Shown in pieces: positions 44,330 to 53,651 of a stretch of 64,000 nt of DNA. Under the pieces are notes generated by a model. That model saw only the letters and a program-made list of their open reading frames with translations, was not told the origin of the DNA and did not search any database. Made by a program: the position numbers and the translations under genes. The DNA comes from Chryseobacterium panacisoli (GTDB lineage: Bacteria > Bacteroidota > Bacteroidia > Flavobacteriales > Weeksellaceae): assembly GCF_008274625.1 (NCBI RefSeq), contig NZ_VTRU01000001.1, positions 2,282,873 through 2,346,872 of the forward strand, given 5' to 3'. The number at the start of each line of letters is the position of its first letter. Within the stretch, counting starts at the first letter, position 1.

Positions 44330-47218
44330 TTATAATCCGATCTCCACCCCAAAGATGAATGAGCGTGCCTGAGGATATCTTCCGGTATCTACTCCGTAAG
44401 AATTCATTCCTACTTCAGGATCAAATCCTGTATATTTCGTTATTGTAAACAGATTATTGGAAGTCATATAGATTCTCACCTTGTTTACTTCCAGTTTACT
44501 GTACAATTCTTTTGGCAATGAATACCCGATGGTAAGGTTCTTCAGTCTTAGATAAGATCCGTCTTCCACATAAAAATCTGATACTTTGGAATAATTACCG
44601 CTTGGGTCTCCGTGTACCAGTCTTGGAATATCAGTGTTCGTATTCTGAGGAGTCCATGCATTCAGGATATCTTTATCCATATTGTAGTTCTGACCTGTTC
44701 CACCCGGGTTCAAAGAAATAAACTTCATCCCGTTGAATATTTTATTTCCGTATACACCCTGGAAGAATAAGTTCAGATCAAAGTTTTTCCATGTCATGTT
44801 ATAAGAAAATCCATAAGAGAACTTTGGATATGGGCTTCCAAGATTAACAAAGTCATTATTATTAAGAGCTCCTGTATTTCCTTCTTTCTTCAGGAATTTA
44901 ATATCTCCAGGTTTTGCATTGGGCTGAATAAGATTTCCGTTGGCATCTTTATAATTGTTGATCTCTTCCTGAGTCTGGAAAATTCCGCCAGTCTTGTAAC
45001 CATAGAAAGAATAGAGAGGATCGCCTACTTTCACCCGGGTTGGTTTCAATACTCCTCTTACTCCATTATCATTGATAAAGATCTCATCCACATTGGCAAG
45101 CTGTTTCACCGTATTTTTTAGTTGACTCATTGTTGCTCCAACAGAGAATGTAAAATCATCAGAAACTACTTTGTTGTAATTGATTCCTAACTCGTAACCT
45201 TTATCCTGGAATAATCCTGCATTTACATACTGATTATTATACGTTGCCGTACTTGGTAAGCTTACGTTGAAGATCTGGTCTTTAGAGTTCTTTACAAAGT
45301 AATCAAACTGTAAGGAAAGGCTATTGTGGAGAAATGAAGCATCTACCCCGAAGTTAGTCTGTTCAGATTTCCCCCATTTAAGATCTGGGTTCGGACGTGT
45401 GGTAGCATAATAAGCAATATTCTGAGAAGGATCCTGTCCGAAAATCACATTATTGTCTCTGGTCATTAATGGATTAACAGCCTGTGGAGAAATTCCTCCA
45501 AGGTTACCCAGAATACCATAGCTTCCTCTCAGTTTTAAGCTTGATAACCATGAAATATCCTTCATGAAATTTTCTTTCGAAACCACCCACGCACCGGATA
45601 CTGCATAATAATTAGCAAATCTGTTTTGCTTCGCTACCAGTGAAGATCCATCACGCCTTCCCAATACACTTACAATATATTTTCCGGCGTAGTCATAGTT
45701 TACTCTCGCCAGGTAAGAAACCAAAGACTGCTTGAATCTGTAACTGGAAACATCTTTATTGGTATCTGCAGCATTCTGAAGATGTTGGAAAACCTCAGCT
45801 TCACTCCTGAAGTCATAAGATTTCGCCACAAAACCATCATCAATTGTTTTCTGGAAAGTAAAACCTCCCAGGAAATCAAAATTATGTTTTCCGGCAGCAA
45901 TTTTATAGGTAAGCAACTGCTCTGCAAGTGCTGTAGATGAATTGTTGGACTGGTACTCTAAATTATTCGTATCAAAGATCTTCCCGACTTCCAGTACTCT
46001 GTAGGTAAAGTTTTTTACATCACCCAGTTTAAAAGTCTGTGAGAAGTTAGAACGGAATTTTAAATCCTTAGCCAACGTAATCTCTGCATAGGGATTGATC
46101 AAGATTTCATGAGTAGGATTTCTGATGCTGATCCTTTTAAGGTAAGCCACCGGATTGATCATATCTCCATAACCTCCTGCCACATCAATTGGTAATCCGG
46201 AAAAAGCTCCGTTGGGTGTATATACCGGAACATTCGGCGGATAGTACATTGCAGCCACCAAAGCTCCTGTATAACCACTTTTTGTATCAGCTGTATTTCC
46301 ATCAGAGTAATTATAATACATATTTTCTCCAATCGTCAGCCAGTCTTTTACTTTATGTTCAGAATTAACTCTGAAATTGTATCGTTTTGCCTGTGTATTC
46401 AGTAAGATCCCTTCCAGGTTTCTATGGTTCATTCCCACAAAATATCTGGATTTCTCACTTCCTCCGCTTAGATTAACATTGTATTCCTGAATTGTTCCTG
46501 TTCTGAAAATTTCTTTCATCCAGTCTGTTCTGGTAATTCTTCCGTCCGGATATTGATTGGGATTAAAAGCAATGGGTAAGCTTCCCAGTTTCCCGGCATT
46601 TTCATATGCTTTGTACATTACATCCTGGAATTCCGCTGCATTCAGAGACTCTTTTAGTCTCCATGTCTGGTTTACCCCATATTTCACATCAAAATCTACC
46701 GTAAGGTTTCCTTTTTTTCCCTTTTTAGTAGTGATTAAGATAACTCCTCCGGAAGATCTTGCTCCGTAAATGGCTGCAGAAGCATCTTTAAGCACAGAAA
46801 TATCCTGTATATCATTTGGATTAATAGAGGGCGTTCCGTTGAAAACCACCCCGTCTACCACATACAGAGGAGTTTCTCCATTGATTCCTCCCAGACCACG
46901 AATATTTACTTTAGGTGAGCCGTTAGGATCTCCACCTTCATTCACAACAGTTACTCCGGGAGCTTTACCCTGAAGAACTTCTCCTACACCAGACAAAGAT
47001 CTGGAAGTAAGCTTATCCAGTGAAGCTTCCGAAACAGCGCCGGAAACTTTACTTTTTTTCTGTGTTCCGTATCCAACAACAACAATCTCATCGATGGATT
47101 TTTCTTTTAAGCTGTCTTTTTTCTGAGCGAGGAACATCGGTGAAGCTGATATTGCACCAATAAGTAATACCCTTCCCGTTAAATACGTTACTGAGACAGG
47201 GATTTTAAATACATTCAT
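44330..47218 (-). CDS. SusC/RagA family TonB-linked outer-membrane transporter
   Basis: 962 residues from the ATG at 47218; a longer frame starting at TTG 47242 lies in the promoter and is rejected. After the signal region the protein goes almost at once to the TonB box (IDEIVVVGYGTQKKSKVSGAVSEASLDKLTSRSLSGVGEVLQGKAPGVTVV) and plug (VNIRGLGGINGETPLYVVDGVVFNG ... IQDISVLKDASAAIYGARSSGGVILITTKKGK). It lacks the ~80-residue carboxypeptidase-like N-terminal domain common in SusC proteins and present in the copy at 50475. The barrel covers the rest and ends ...GRYPQARSFIFGVEIGL. Energised uptake of substrates handed over by SusD. Confidence 0.95.
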   Translation of the reverse strand: MNVFKIPVSVTYLTGRVLLIGAISASPMFLAQKKDSLKEKSIDEIVVVGYGTQKKSKVSGAVSEASLDKLTSRSLSGVGEVLQGKAPGVTVVNEGGDPNGSPKVNIRGLGGINGETPLYVVDGVVFNGTPSINPNDIQDISVLKDASAAIYGARSSGGVILITTKKGKKGNLTVDFDVKYGVNQTWRLKESLNAAEFQDVMYKAYENAGKLGSLPIAFNPNQYPDGRITRTDWMKEIFRTGTIQEYNVNLSGGSEKSRYFVGMNHRNLEGILLNTQAKRYNFRVNSEHKVKDWLTIGENMYYNYSDGNTADTKSGYTGALVAAMYYPPNVPVYTPNGAFSGLPIDVAGGYGDMINPVAYLKRISIRNPTHEILINPYAEITLAKDLKFRSNFSQTFKLGDVKNFTYRVLEVGKIFDTNNLEYQSNNSSTALAEQLLTYKIAAGKHNFDFLGGFTFQKTIDDGFVAKSYDFRSEAEVFQHLQNAADTNKDVSSYRFKQSLVSYLARVNYDYAGKYIVSVLGRRDGSSLVAKQNRFANYYAVSGAWVVSKENFMKDISWLSSLKLRGSYGILGNLGGISPQAVNPLMTRDNNVIFGQDPSQNIAYYATTRPNPDLKWGKSEQTNFGVDASFLHNSLSLQFDYFVKNSKDQIFNVSLPSTATYNNQYVNAGLFQDKGYELGINYNKVVSDDFTFSVGATMSQLKNTVKQLANVDEIFINDNGVRGVLKPTRVKVGDPLYSFYGYKTGGIFQTQEEINNYKDANGNLIQPNAKPGDIKFLKKEGNTGALNNNDFVNLGSPYPKFSYGFSYNMTWKNFDLNLFFQGVYGNKIFNGMKFISLNPGGTGQNYNMDKDILNAWTPQNTNTDIPRLVHGDPSGNYSKVSDFYVEDGSYLRLKNLTIGYSLPKELYSKLEVNKVRIYMTSNNLFTITKYTGFDPEVGMNSYGVDTGRYPQARSFIFGVEIGL

Positions 47219-47239
47219 GATCTCCTTTTTGATTAGGTG

Positions 47240-47247
47240 CAAAATTA
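47240..47247 (-). promoter_or_regulatory. Bacteroidota -7 promoter element of the SusCD-phosphatase operon
   Basis: TAATTTTG on the minus strand, 22 bp before the susC ATG at 47218; an AAGGAG-like site precedes the ATG. Confidence 0.5.
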
Positions 47248-47412
47248 GATTAGTCTGCTCCCATGCCTCATTAAGGTTTTCTTATGTTTTTATTAATAAA
47301 TTTTAGCTTTTTACAGTTATTGCCTACCACACTCAAAATACAAAATACTGTATTTCAATAATATAAGTAAATAAAAGTAACAATTCTTCCAATACTCCAC
47401 GTAGAATTGAGA

Positions 47413-47434
47413 TTAAGTTTATCTTAAGTTTATC
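47413..47434. repeat. Perfect 11-bp tandem direct repeat
   Basis: TTAAGTTTATC is repeated head to tail (47413-47423 and 47424-47434). The period of one DNA turn fits a tandem response-regulator site, between divergent susC and SDR genes. Confidence 0.45.
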
Positions 47435-47614
47435 ACCAACTAAGAGCAATAGATCAGGAAATTATTAAAAATTATTTCAGGAATAATAAATAACTGAGTT
47501 CATTTTTCTTTTTTTACATTTGCTGAAAATAGATTTTACTTTTGAACACAGACCTTTAAAAACGTCTCACTGGCATCAGAAGAAAAATAAAAACAATAAA
47601 ATCAGACAAATTCA

Positions 47615-48403
47615 ATGACCATCATTATTACAGGAACCTCATCAGGAATCGGGTTTGCATTGGCCGAATATTTTGGTAAAAAAGGACATAAAGTATACGG
47701 ATTAAGCAGAAAGCATACAGAAAGTGAGTATTTCAGATCTATACCTACTGATGTGACCGATAACACAGCTGTTCAGAATGCTATCGCTGAGGTTTTAAAA
47801 ACAGAATCCAGAATTGATGTTCTGATCAATAATGCCGGAATGGGAATGGTAGGCGCAGTGGAAGATTCTACGAAAGAAGATATTTTAAAATTGTTCAGCC
47901 TGAATCTTGCCGGACCTGTACAGATGATGAGCGCTGTGCTGCCGAAAATGCGTGAGCACAAATTTGGAAAAATCATCAATGTTTCCAGTATAGGAAGTGA
48001 AATGGGACTGCCTTTCCGCGGATTTTATTCGGCTTCAAAATCGGCGTTGGATAAAGTAACGGAAGCAATGAGATATGAAGTTTATCCCTGGAATATTGAT
48101 GTATGTTCACTGCATCTGGGAGATATTAAAACCAATATTGCAGACAACAGAGTGATTGCACAGGTTTCCCAGCCTTACAAAAATGTTTTTGACAAAGTAT
48201 ATGCTCTGATGAATTCTCATGTGAATGACGGAACTGATCCTTTAGAAGTTGCAGAATACATTGAAAAACTTTTGGCAAAAAATAAATGGAAAGCTCATTA
48301 TTATTTTGGTAAATTCGGGCAGAAAATCGGGGTTCCTTTGAAATGGATCCTTCCACAGGGAACTTATGAGAATTTGATGAAGAAATATAATAAACTGGAT
48401 TAG
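47615..48403 (+). CDS. Short-chain dehydrogenase/reductase
   Basis: 262 residues, a classical SDR. NAD(P) motif TGTSSGIG (6-13), NNAG (72-75), catalytic S124/S125 (NVSSIGSEMG), Y138 and K142 (YSASK), with the LHLGDIKT segment after the active site. The substrate cannot be told from sequence. It sits divergent to susC and upstream of an Omp85-like gene, without obvious link to either. Confidence 0.92.
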   Translation: MTIIITGTSSGIGFALAEYFGKKGHKVYGLSRKHTESEYFRSIPTDVTDNTAVQNAIAEVLKTESRIDVLINNAGMGMVGAVEDSTKEDILKLFSLNLAGPVQMMSAVLPKMREHKFGKIINVSSIGSEMGLPFRGFYSASKSALDKVTEAMRYEVYPWNIDVCSLHLGDIKTNIADNRVIAQVSQPYKNVFDKVYALMNSHVNDGTDPLEVAEYIEKLLAKNKWKAHYYFGKFGQKIGVPLKWILPQGTYENLMKKYNKLD

Positions 48404-48553
48404 TTTCAGTTGTATAGAAAGCTATTTGATAATAAAATTTTAAACCATTAAGGAGAATTAAGTTGTAAAGAATCATTCAGATAAGCTTCGCTTTAAATTT
48501 TATCTTAATTACACTTAATTTCATCGCTACCTATGGTGTAGATATATTTGGGA

Positions 48554-50158
48554 TTGAAACTGTTTCTGAAAATATTTTTTGTACTGTTCTGCGTTTTTAT
48601 ACAAGCGCAGAAGAAGCAGTATTGGCTGATTGATACAGAAACCAAAGTCAGGAAAAAAGTAAAAGATTCTACTGCTGCGGTAAAGTTTCTGGACTCATTA
48701 GCTCAGAATAATTATTTCTTTACCAGGCTGAAAGATGTAAAAGTAAAAGGTGACAGCACTGAAATTTTCTTTGATAAAGGCAAGAATTTTAATGAAACGT
48801 ATGTTAACCTTACTGATTCTCTTGTTCAGAAGTTAAAGATTCAGAAAGATTTTTTCACTAAAAATTTAGATTCCACCAAGAAAAGCATCAACAAAACTTA
48901 TATTGATGACGGATATTCTTTCAGCAGAATCAAATCCAAATACAAGGGACAGAAAAATGGTTATCCTATCGTAGAACTTGATATTAACAAGAACGATAAA
49001 AGAACGATCAATAGCTTTGTTGTAAAAGGATATGAAAAAGTTCCCAAAAGGTTTATCAAAAATCTTGAAAAGGAATTTAAAGGCAAAAATTACGATGACA
49101 AAAATCTTTTGGCCATCAATAAAACATTTCAGAGTCATCCTTTTCTTACTCTCGAAAGGCAGCCACAAACTTTATTTACAAAAGATTCTACAAGTATTTA
49201 CCTCTTTCTGGAAAAGAAAAAGACAAATACTTTTGACGGGGTCATCGGTTTCGGGAATGACAAAACTTCCAAGTTTACGCTAAACGGAACAATGAATGTG
49301 AATTTCAGGAATATGTTTAATGGTTTTGAAACCGTCAATTTATACTGGCAGAGAAACCCGGATAGAGGACAGACTTTCGACCTTCAGGTGGATATTCCAT
49401 ACCTGTTCAAATCGAACGTCGGGATGAATGCAAAAGTGAATATCTACCGCCAGGATTCTACCTTTGCCAATGTAAAATTCCTGCCTGCTTTCTATTACCA
49501 TATCAACAACCGTAACAAACTAGGTTTGAGAGCAACCCTGGAATCCTCTACCATTATTGACACGCTGTACGTTCAGGGAAAAGATTATAACAAAAAAGGG
49601 ATAGGGATATGGTTTGAAATGACTGAGCCTACTGATATTGACCTTTTCCTTTATAAGACAAGGATCAATGCAGGTTACGATTTTTTAACAACAACCTATT
49701 CCAAAGATAACATCAAAGCCAACCAGAACCAGTTTTATTTCTTTGGGGAACACAATTACCATATCTCAGGAAACCACTTCCTGAACATTAAAGGAGAAGG
49801 TGCCATGATGGATTCTAAAGTAGAATTCACCACCAACGAATTATATCGTTTCGGGGGCTGGAACTCCATGCGGGGATTCAACGAAAAATCACTCGCCGCC
49901 GACTTCTACTATTATGGAAGTCTGGAATACCGGTATCTCATCGGCAGCCAGGCCTTCTTTGATATCTTTGGGCAATATGGCCAGCTCAATAATAAATCCT
50001 TAAATGTAAGGCCCAAACTCTACAGTGTCGGACTCGGTTTCAATTTCTTCATTCCAATTGGTCTGATGAGTTTCCAGTTGTCTAATGGTAACGAATTTGG
50101 AAATCCGTTTAAGTTTAATGACACGAAAATTCATTGGGGAATCCTGAGCAGGTTTTAA
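48554..50158 (+). CDS. Omp85/BamA-like outer-membrane protein, TTG start
   Basis: 534 residues if started at TTG 48554 (MKLFLKIFFVLFCVFIQA is then a good signal peptide); TTG 48548 adds two residues. An in-frame TAG at 48539 blocks anything longer and no ATG or GTG lies in range. After ~200 residues with POTRA-like content (KRTINSFVVKGYEKVPKRFIKNLEKEFKGKNYDDKNLLAINKTFQSHPFL) comes a C-terminal beta-barrel with GFGNDKTSKFTLNGTMNVNFRNMFNGFETVNLYW, and the Omp85 fold near GEGAMMDSKVEFTTNELYRFGGWNSMRGFNEKS (RGF motif). Ends LSRF with terminal Phe. Likely an outer-membrane assembly or secretion pore of unknown client. Confidence 0.82.
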   Translation: MKLFLKIFFVLFCVFIQAQKKQYWLIDTETKVRKKVKDSTAAVKFLDSLAQNNYFFTRLKDVKVKGDSTEIFFDKGKNFNETYVNLTDSLVQKLKIQKDFFTKNLDSTKKSINKTYIDDGYSFSRIKSKYKGQKNGYPIVELDINKNDKRTINSFVVKGYEKVPKRFIKNLEKEFKGKNYDDKNLLAINKTFQSHPFLTLERQPQTLFTKDSTSIYLFLEKKKTNTFDGVIGFGNDKTSKFTLNGTMNVNFRNMFNGFETVNLYWQRNPDRGQTFDLQVDIPYLFKSNVGMNAKVNIYRQDSTFANVKFLPAFYYHINNRNKLGLRATLESSTIIDTLYVQGKDYNKKGIGIWFEMTEPTDIDLFLYKTRINAGYDFLTTTYSKDNIKANQNQFYFFGEHNYHISGNHFLNIKGEGAMMDSKVEFTTNELYRFGGWNSMRGFNEKSLAADFYYYGSLEYRYLIGSQAFFDIFGQYGQLNNKSLNVRPKLYSVGLGFNFFIPIGLMSFQLSNGNEFGNPFKFNDTKIHWGILSRF

Positions 50159-50474
50159 AAAAGAAAGGAGGAAGGAAGCTTGAGGATAGAAGTTATCGGA
50201 GTATTGGTTTCGCAATTGGTTTCTTTCATAAGATCGAAGTTTTTTCAAAATTTATGACTAAGGATTGCAAGAGGTTGACAACACCCCAGTAACTTCCAGC
50301 TTCCTGCCTTATAATAATACTTATATAATAAAACAAAAATTCCCATACAAAGGATAGTTTTCACTTTACTTTTCTATTAACTCTTCCTGTTAAAAAATAT
50401 TAAAATCGTATTTTTATTTTAATACTTCATTAAAATACTGGTAACAGTGCTCTGCTAAATTTGCCTTCAAAAAA
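50159..50474. other. Control region of the second SusCD locus, with a decayed inverted spacer repeat
   Basis: 316 bp without a gene. GGAAGGAAGCTTGAGG (~50170) recurs inverted as CCAGCTTCCTGCC (~50296), a decayed spacer repeat. Further right are TTAAC-7 bp-GTTAA (50377-50393) and the phased TTAA/TTAA/GTAA motif at 50419, 50430 and 50441, just upstream of the -7 element. Confidence 0.45.
50419..50463 (+). promoter_or_regulatory. Promoter of the second SusCD locus with phased TTAA elements
   Basis: -7 element TAAATTTG (50456-50463) lies 12 bp before the ATG. TTAA at 50419 and 50430 and GTAA at 50441, at 11-bp phase, cover the -33 region. This is the position expected for a PhoB-class activator. 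Inference only. Confidence 0.4.
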
Positions 50475-53400
50475 ATGAAGAAGACTCTAGCTACTTTTGC
50501 CGTTTTTTTACTTCCTTTATATTTTTCTGCACAGGAAAGCAATATTTCCGGAAATGTAAAATCAGAAAACGGCTCTGGTGTTTCCGGTGTAAACATCACC
50601 GACAAAAATACAGGAAAGACTGCTATTACAGACGAAAATGGTAATTTCACCATTTCTGCAAATCCGAAGGATATTCTTGAGTTTTTTGCTCCTGATTTTT
50701 CTCTTTATACCGTTGAGGTTTCTTCAAAAAAACAGTATTCTGTTGTCTTAAAAAAAACAAACGAAAAACAGATTGAGGGCGTTGTCATCACCGCATTGGG
50801 TATTGCCAAGAAGAAAGAAAAAATCGGTTATTCTACCCAGGAAGTGGGAACCAAGCAGTTTGAAACCATTACAACACCAAGTATTGGTAATTTATTCTCC
50901 GGGCAGGTTGCCGGTCTGAACGTGTCTAATCCAACAGGAATGCAGCAGGCACCGCAATTTACCTTGAGAGGAAATTCCAATGTAGTTTTTGTGATTGACG
51001 GAGTGATTGTGGAAAAGGAAGTTTTTCAGAATTTAGATCCTAATAATATTGAGAATATCAACGTACTGAAAGGTGCCACCGCTTCTGCACTGTACGGTTC
51101 CAGAGGCCGTTACGGAGCCGTTTTGATTACAACAAAATCAGCTAAGAAGAAAGGATTCTCCGTAGAGTTTTCGCAAAACACAATGATTACAGGAGGGTTT
51201 ACCAATCTTCCGAAAACCCAGACTGAATACGGAAACGGGTCTCACGGAAAATACGAATTCTGGGACGGAGCCGATGGCGGTGTGAACGACGGGGATATGA
51301 TCTGGGGGCCAAAATTCGTTCCGGGTTTACAGATCGCCCAATGGAACAGCCCAATAAGAGATAAAGTAACAGGACAGGTAGTGCCTTGGTATGGAGCCGT
51401 GACAGGAACTCAATATGATAATAAATCAAGATATGAGAGAGTTCCGATTGACTGGAAATACCATGATAACTTAAGCACGTTCTTAAAGCCTGCGGTTATC
51501 AACAATAATAATTTCGCCATCAGTTATAGAGATAATAAAGATATCTACAGGTTTTCAGGAAACTTCATGAATTATGATGACCGAGTTCCTAATTCTTATC
51601 TTCAAAAATATGGGCTCAATTTCTCTTCTGAAAATCATCTTGGAGAAAAATTAATCTTTAATACGAAATTCAATTTCAATCAGGCTTTCACCCCTAATAT
51701 TCCTAACTACGATTACAACCCAAGCGGACATATGTATACCATTCTGATCTGGATGGGAGGCGATGTAGACGGAAAAGCCTTGAAAAATCACATGTGGATT
51801 CCGGGACAGGAAGGAAGAGCGCAGGCCAACTGGAACTATGCATGGTACAACAACCCTTGGTTCGGAGCGGAGTATTATAAAAATCAGAATAGAACCAATA
51901 TCATCAATGCCCAAACAGGATTAGAATATAAAGCGACTCAGGATCTTTCGATAAAGGGAAAAATATCCCTTGTAGAAAACCACAGCAAAACAGAAATACT
52001 AAGTCCTTATTCCTATTTTAATTACAGTGCGCCAAGAAGCGGAGGATATATTCTGAAGGATAATAAGACATGGAATCTTAACTATGATGTTCTGGCTACT
52101 TACAAGAAAAAGATATCTGAAAACTTTGACTTCACCATCAATGCCGGAGGTTCAGCTTTTTATTTCAAAAATAATAACAATGAAAGATCTACGGACGGAT
52201 TGAAAATTCCTGAAGTGTACACTTTTGAAAACTCTATCGGAGCACTTAAAAACTATACTTATCTAAAGGAAAAGTTGATTTATAGTGCCTATTCAACGAT
52301 TGACATAGGATTGTACAATGCTTTCTTCATCAATATTTCAGGACGTAATGACTGGTCTTCTACCCTTCCAAAAGCCAACAGATCTTACTTCTACCCTTCG
52401 GCATCCATCAGTGCTGTTATTTCAAACCTGGTAAAATTACCTGAATCTGTCAATATGTTGAAACTTTCTGCTTCATGGGCTAAAGTGGCGTATGACTTCC
52501 AGCCTTATTCCATCAGAAATTATTATCTGAATAACCAGGGAATTACATTCAACGGAAATCCAACGTATTATTATCCAACCACTTTAAATGTAGAAAACTC
52601 TTTAAAACCGGAGCAGACAAAATCTTACGAACTAGGATTAAGTGCCGGTTTCCTTAATAACAGAGTTACTTTAGATGCTACTTATTTCAGAACACTTGAT
52701 TATAATAATATTCTTCAGTTTCCAGCGGCAGAATCATCAGGATTCACGTCACAATATGTAAACGGGAATGAATACACCACCAAAGGATTTGAAGTTTCTC
52801 TTGGTTTGGTTCCGGTAAAAACGGCTGATTTTAGCTGGAAAACCTTGATCAACTGGAGCACGTATGAACAAAAACTGACTTCCATTTATGATAATATGCC
52901 CAACTATCAAAACATTAAGTTGGGTGAAAGAATGGACAGCTATTACGATTACACATGGCAAAAGTCTCCGGACGGAAAAGTCATTCTGGATGCCAATTCA
53001 GGAATGCCGACAAGAGCCAATGCACCAAGTAACCTGGGACATTTCAATCCGGACTGGACTTTTGGTTTCAACAATACTTTCAAATACAAGAAATTTACTT
53101 TAAATATCGGAATTGACGGAAGCATTGGAGGTGTGATGAGGTCGCAGGTTGTTGAAAAGATGTGGTGGGGAGGAAAACATCCTAATTCTGTAGCGTATAG
53201 AGATCTTGAGTATGCAAATCCGGGAACGTATTATTTTGTACCGGATGGAGTTAATTACAATCCTGCAACCGGTCTTTATACTCCGCACACAAAAGCTATC
53301 AGTTTCCAGGACTGGGCACAAAACTATCCATACCAGGCAAGGGTAACGCAGGATGAAAGTGAAGAGTTTGCAAACGTTTTTGACAGAACCTTCATCAAGC

Positions 53401-53633
53401 TGAGATCTGTAGTATTGGAGTATGATTTTTCTTCATTACTAAACCCGAAAGGAATGGTAAAAGGTTTCACGGCCAATATTTCTGCCTACAATCTGGCAAT
53501 GTGGAAAAAATCCAAGAACCTTTATTCGGATCCTGATTTCCAGATCAGATCAGGTAGAAGTGGAGATATTGCTAATGATATTCAGGATCCGTCCAGCAGA
53601 TGGTTCGGAATCGGTTTTAATCTTAAGTTTTAA
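50475..53633 (+). CDS. SusC/RagA family TonB-linked outer-membrane transporter
   Basis: 1052 residues. Signal peptide (MKKTLATFAVFLLPLYFSA), N-terminal carboxypeptidase-regulatory-like domain (~22-95; ISGNVKSENGSGVSGVNITDKNTGKTAITDENGNFTISAN), TonB box and plug (IEGVVITALGIAKKKEKIGYSTQEV ... FTLRGNSNVVFVIDGVIVEKEVFQNLDPNNIENINVLKGATASALYGSRGRYGAVLITTKS), then the barrel ending SRWFGIGFNLKF. It is paired with the SusD gene 18 bp downstream. With a phospholipase C next to it, a phospholipid-derived ligand is plausible. Confidence 0.95.
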   Translation: MKKTLATFAVFLLPLYFSAQESNISGNVKSENGSGVSGVNITDKNTGKTAITDENGNFTISANPKDILEFFAPDFSLYTVEVSSKKQYSVVLKKTNEKQIEGVVITALGIAKKKEKIGYSTQEVGTKQFETITTPSIGNLFSGQVAGLNVSNPTGMQQAPQFTLRGNSNVVFVIDGVIVEKEVFQNLDPNNIENINVLKGATASALYGSRGRYGAVLITTKSAKKKGFSVEFSQNTMITGGFTNLPKTQTEYGNGSHGKYEFWDGADGGVNDGDMIWGPKFVPGLQIAQWNSPIRDKVTGQVVPWYGAVTGTQYDNKSRYERVPIDWKYHDNLSTFLKPAVINNNNFAISYRDNKDIYRFSGNFMNYDDRVPNSYLQKYGLNFSSENHLGEKLIFNTKFNFNQAFTPNIPNYDYNPSGHMYTILIWMGGDVDGKALKNHMWIPGQEGRAQANWNYAWYNNPWFGAEYYKNQNRTNIINAQTGLEYKATQDLSIKGKISLVENHSKTEILSPYSYFNYSAPRSGGYILKDNKTWNLNYDVLATYKKKISENFDFTINAGGSAFYFKNNNNERSTDGLKIPEVYTFENSIGALKNYTYLKEKLIYSAYSTIDIGLYNAFFINISGRNDWSSTLPKANRSYFYPSASISAVISNLVKLPESVNMLKLSASWAKVAYDFQPYSIRNYYLNNQGITFNGNPTYYYPTTLNVENSLKPEQTKSYELGLSAGFLNNRVTLDATYFRTLDYNNILQFPAAESSGFTSQYVNGNEYTTKGFEVSLGLVPVKTADFSWKTLINWSTYEQKLTSIYDNMPNYQNIKLGERMDSYYDYTWQKSPDGKVILDANSGMPTRANAPSNLGHFNPDWTFGFNNTFKYKKFTLNIGIDGSIGGVMRSQVVEKMWWGGKHPNSVAYRDLEYANPGTYYFVPDGVNYNPATGLYTPHTKAISFQDWAQNYPYQARVTQDESEEFANVFDRTFIKLRSVVLEYDFSSLLNPKGMVKGFTANISAYNLAMWKKSKNLYSDPDFQIRSGRSGDIANDIQDPSSRWFGIGFNLKF

Positions 53634-53651
53634 CTAAAAAGTACGTCAACA

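Larger units (their letters stand above)
47219..47614. other. Divergent control region between susC and the SDR gene
   Basis: 396 bp without a gene. For susC (minus strand) there is a -7 element TAATTTTG (47247-47240) and, further up, TTAA/ATAA/TTAA at 11-bp phase (47293-47296, 47282-47285, 47271-47274). A perfect tandem repeat TTAAGTTTATC x2 lies at 47413-47434. Nothing else stands out. Confidence 0.5.

Noticed and set aside
47219..47242. Upstream TTG start for susC-1
   Set aside because: Lies in the -7 element; the ATG at 47218 has an AAGGAG-like site and gives a better N-terminus.
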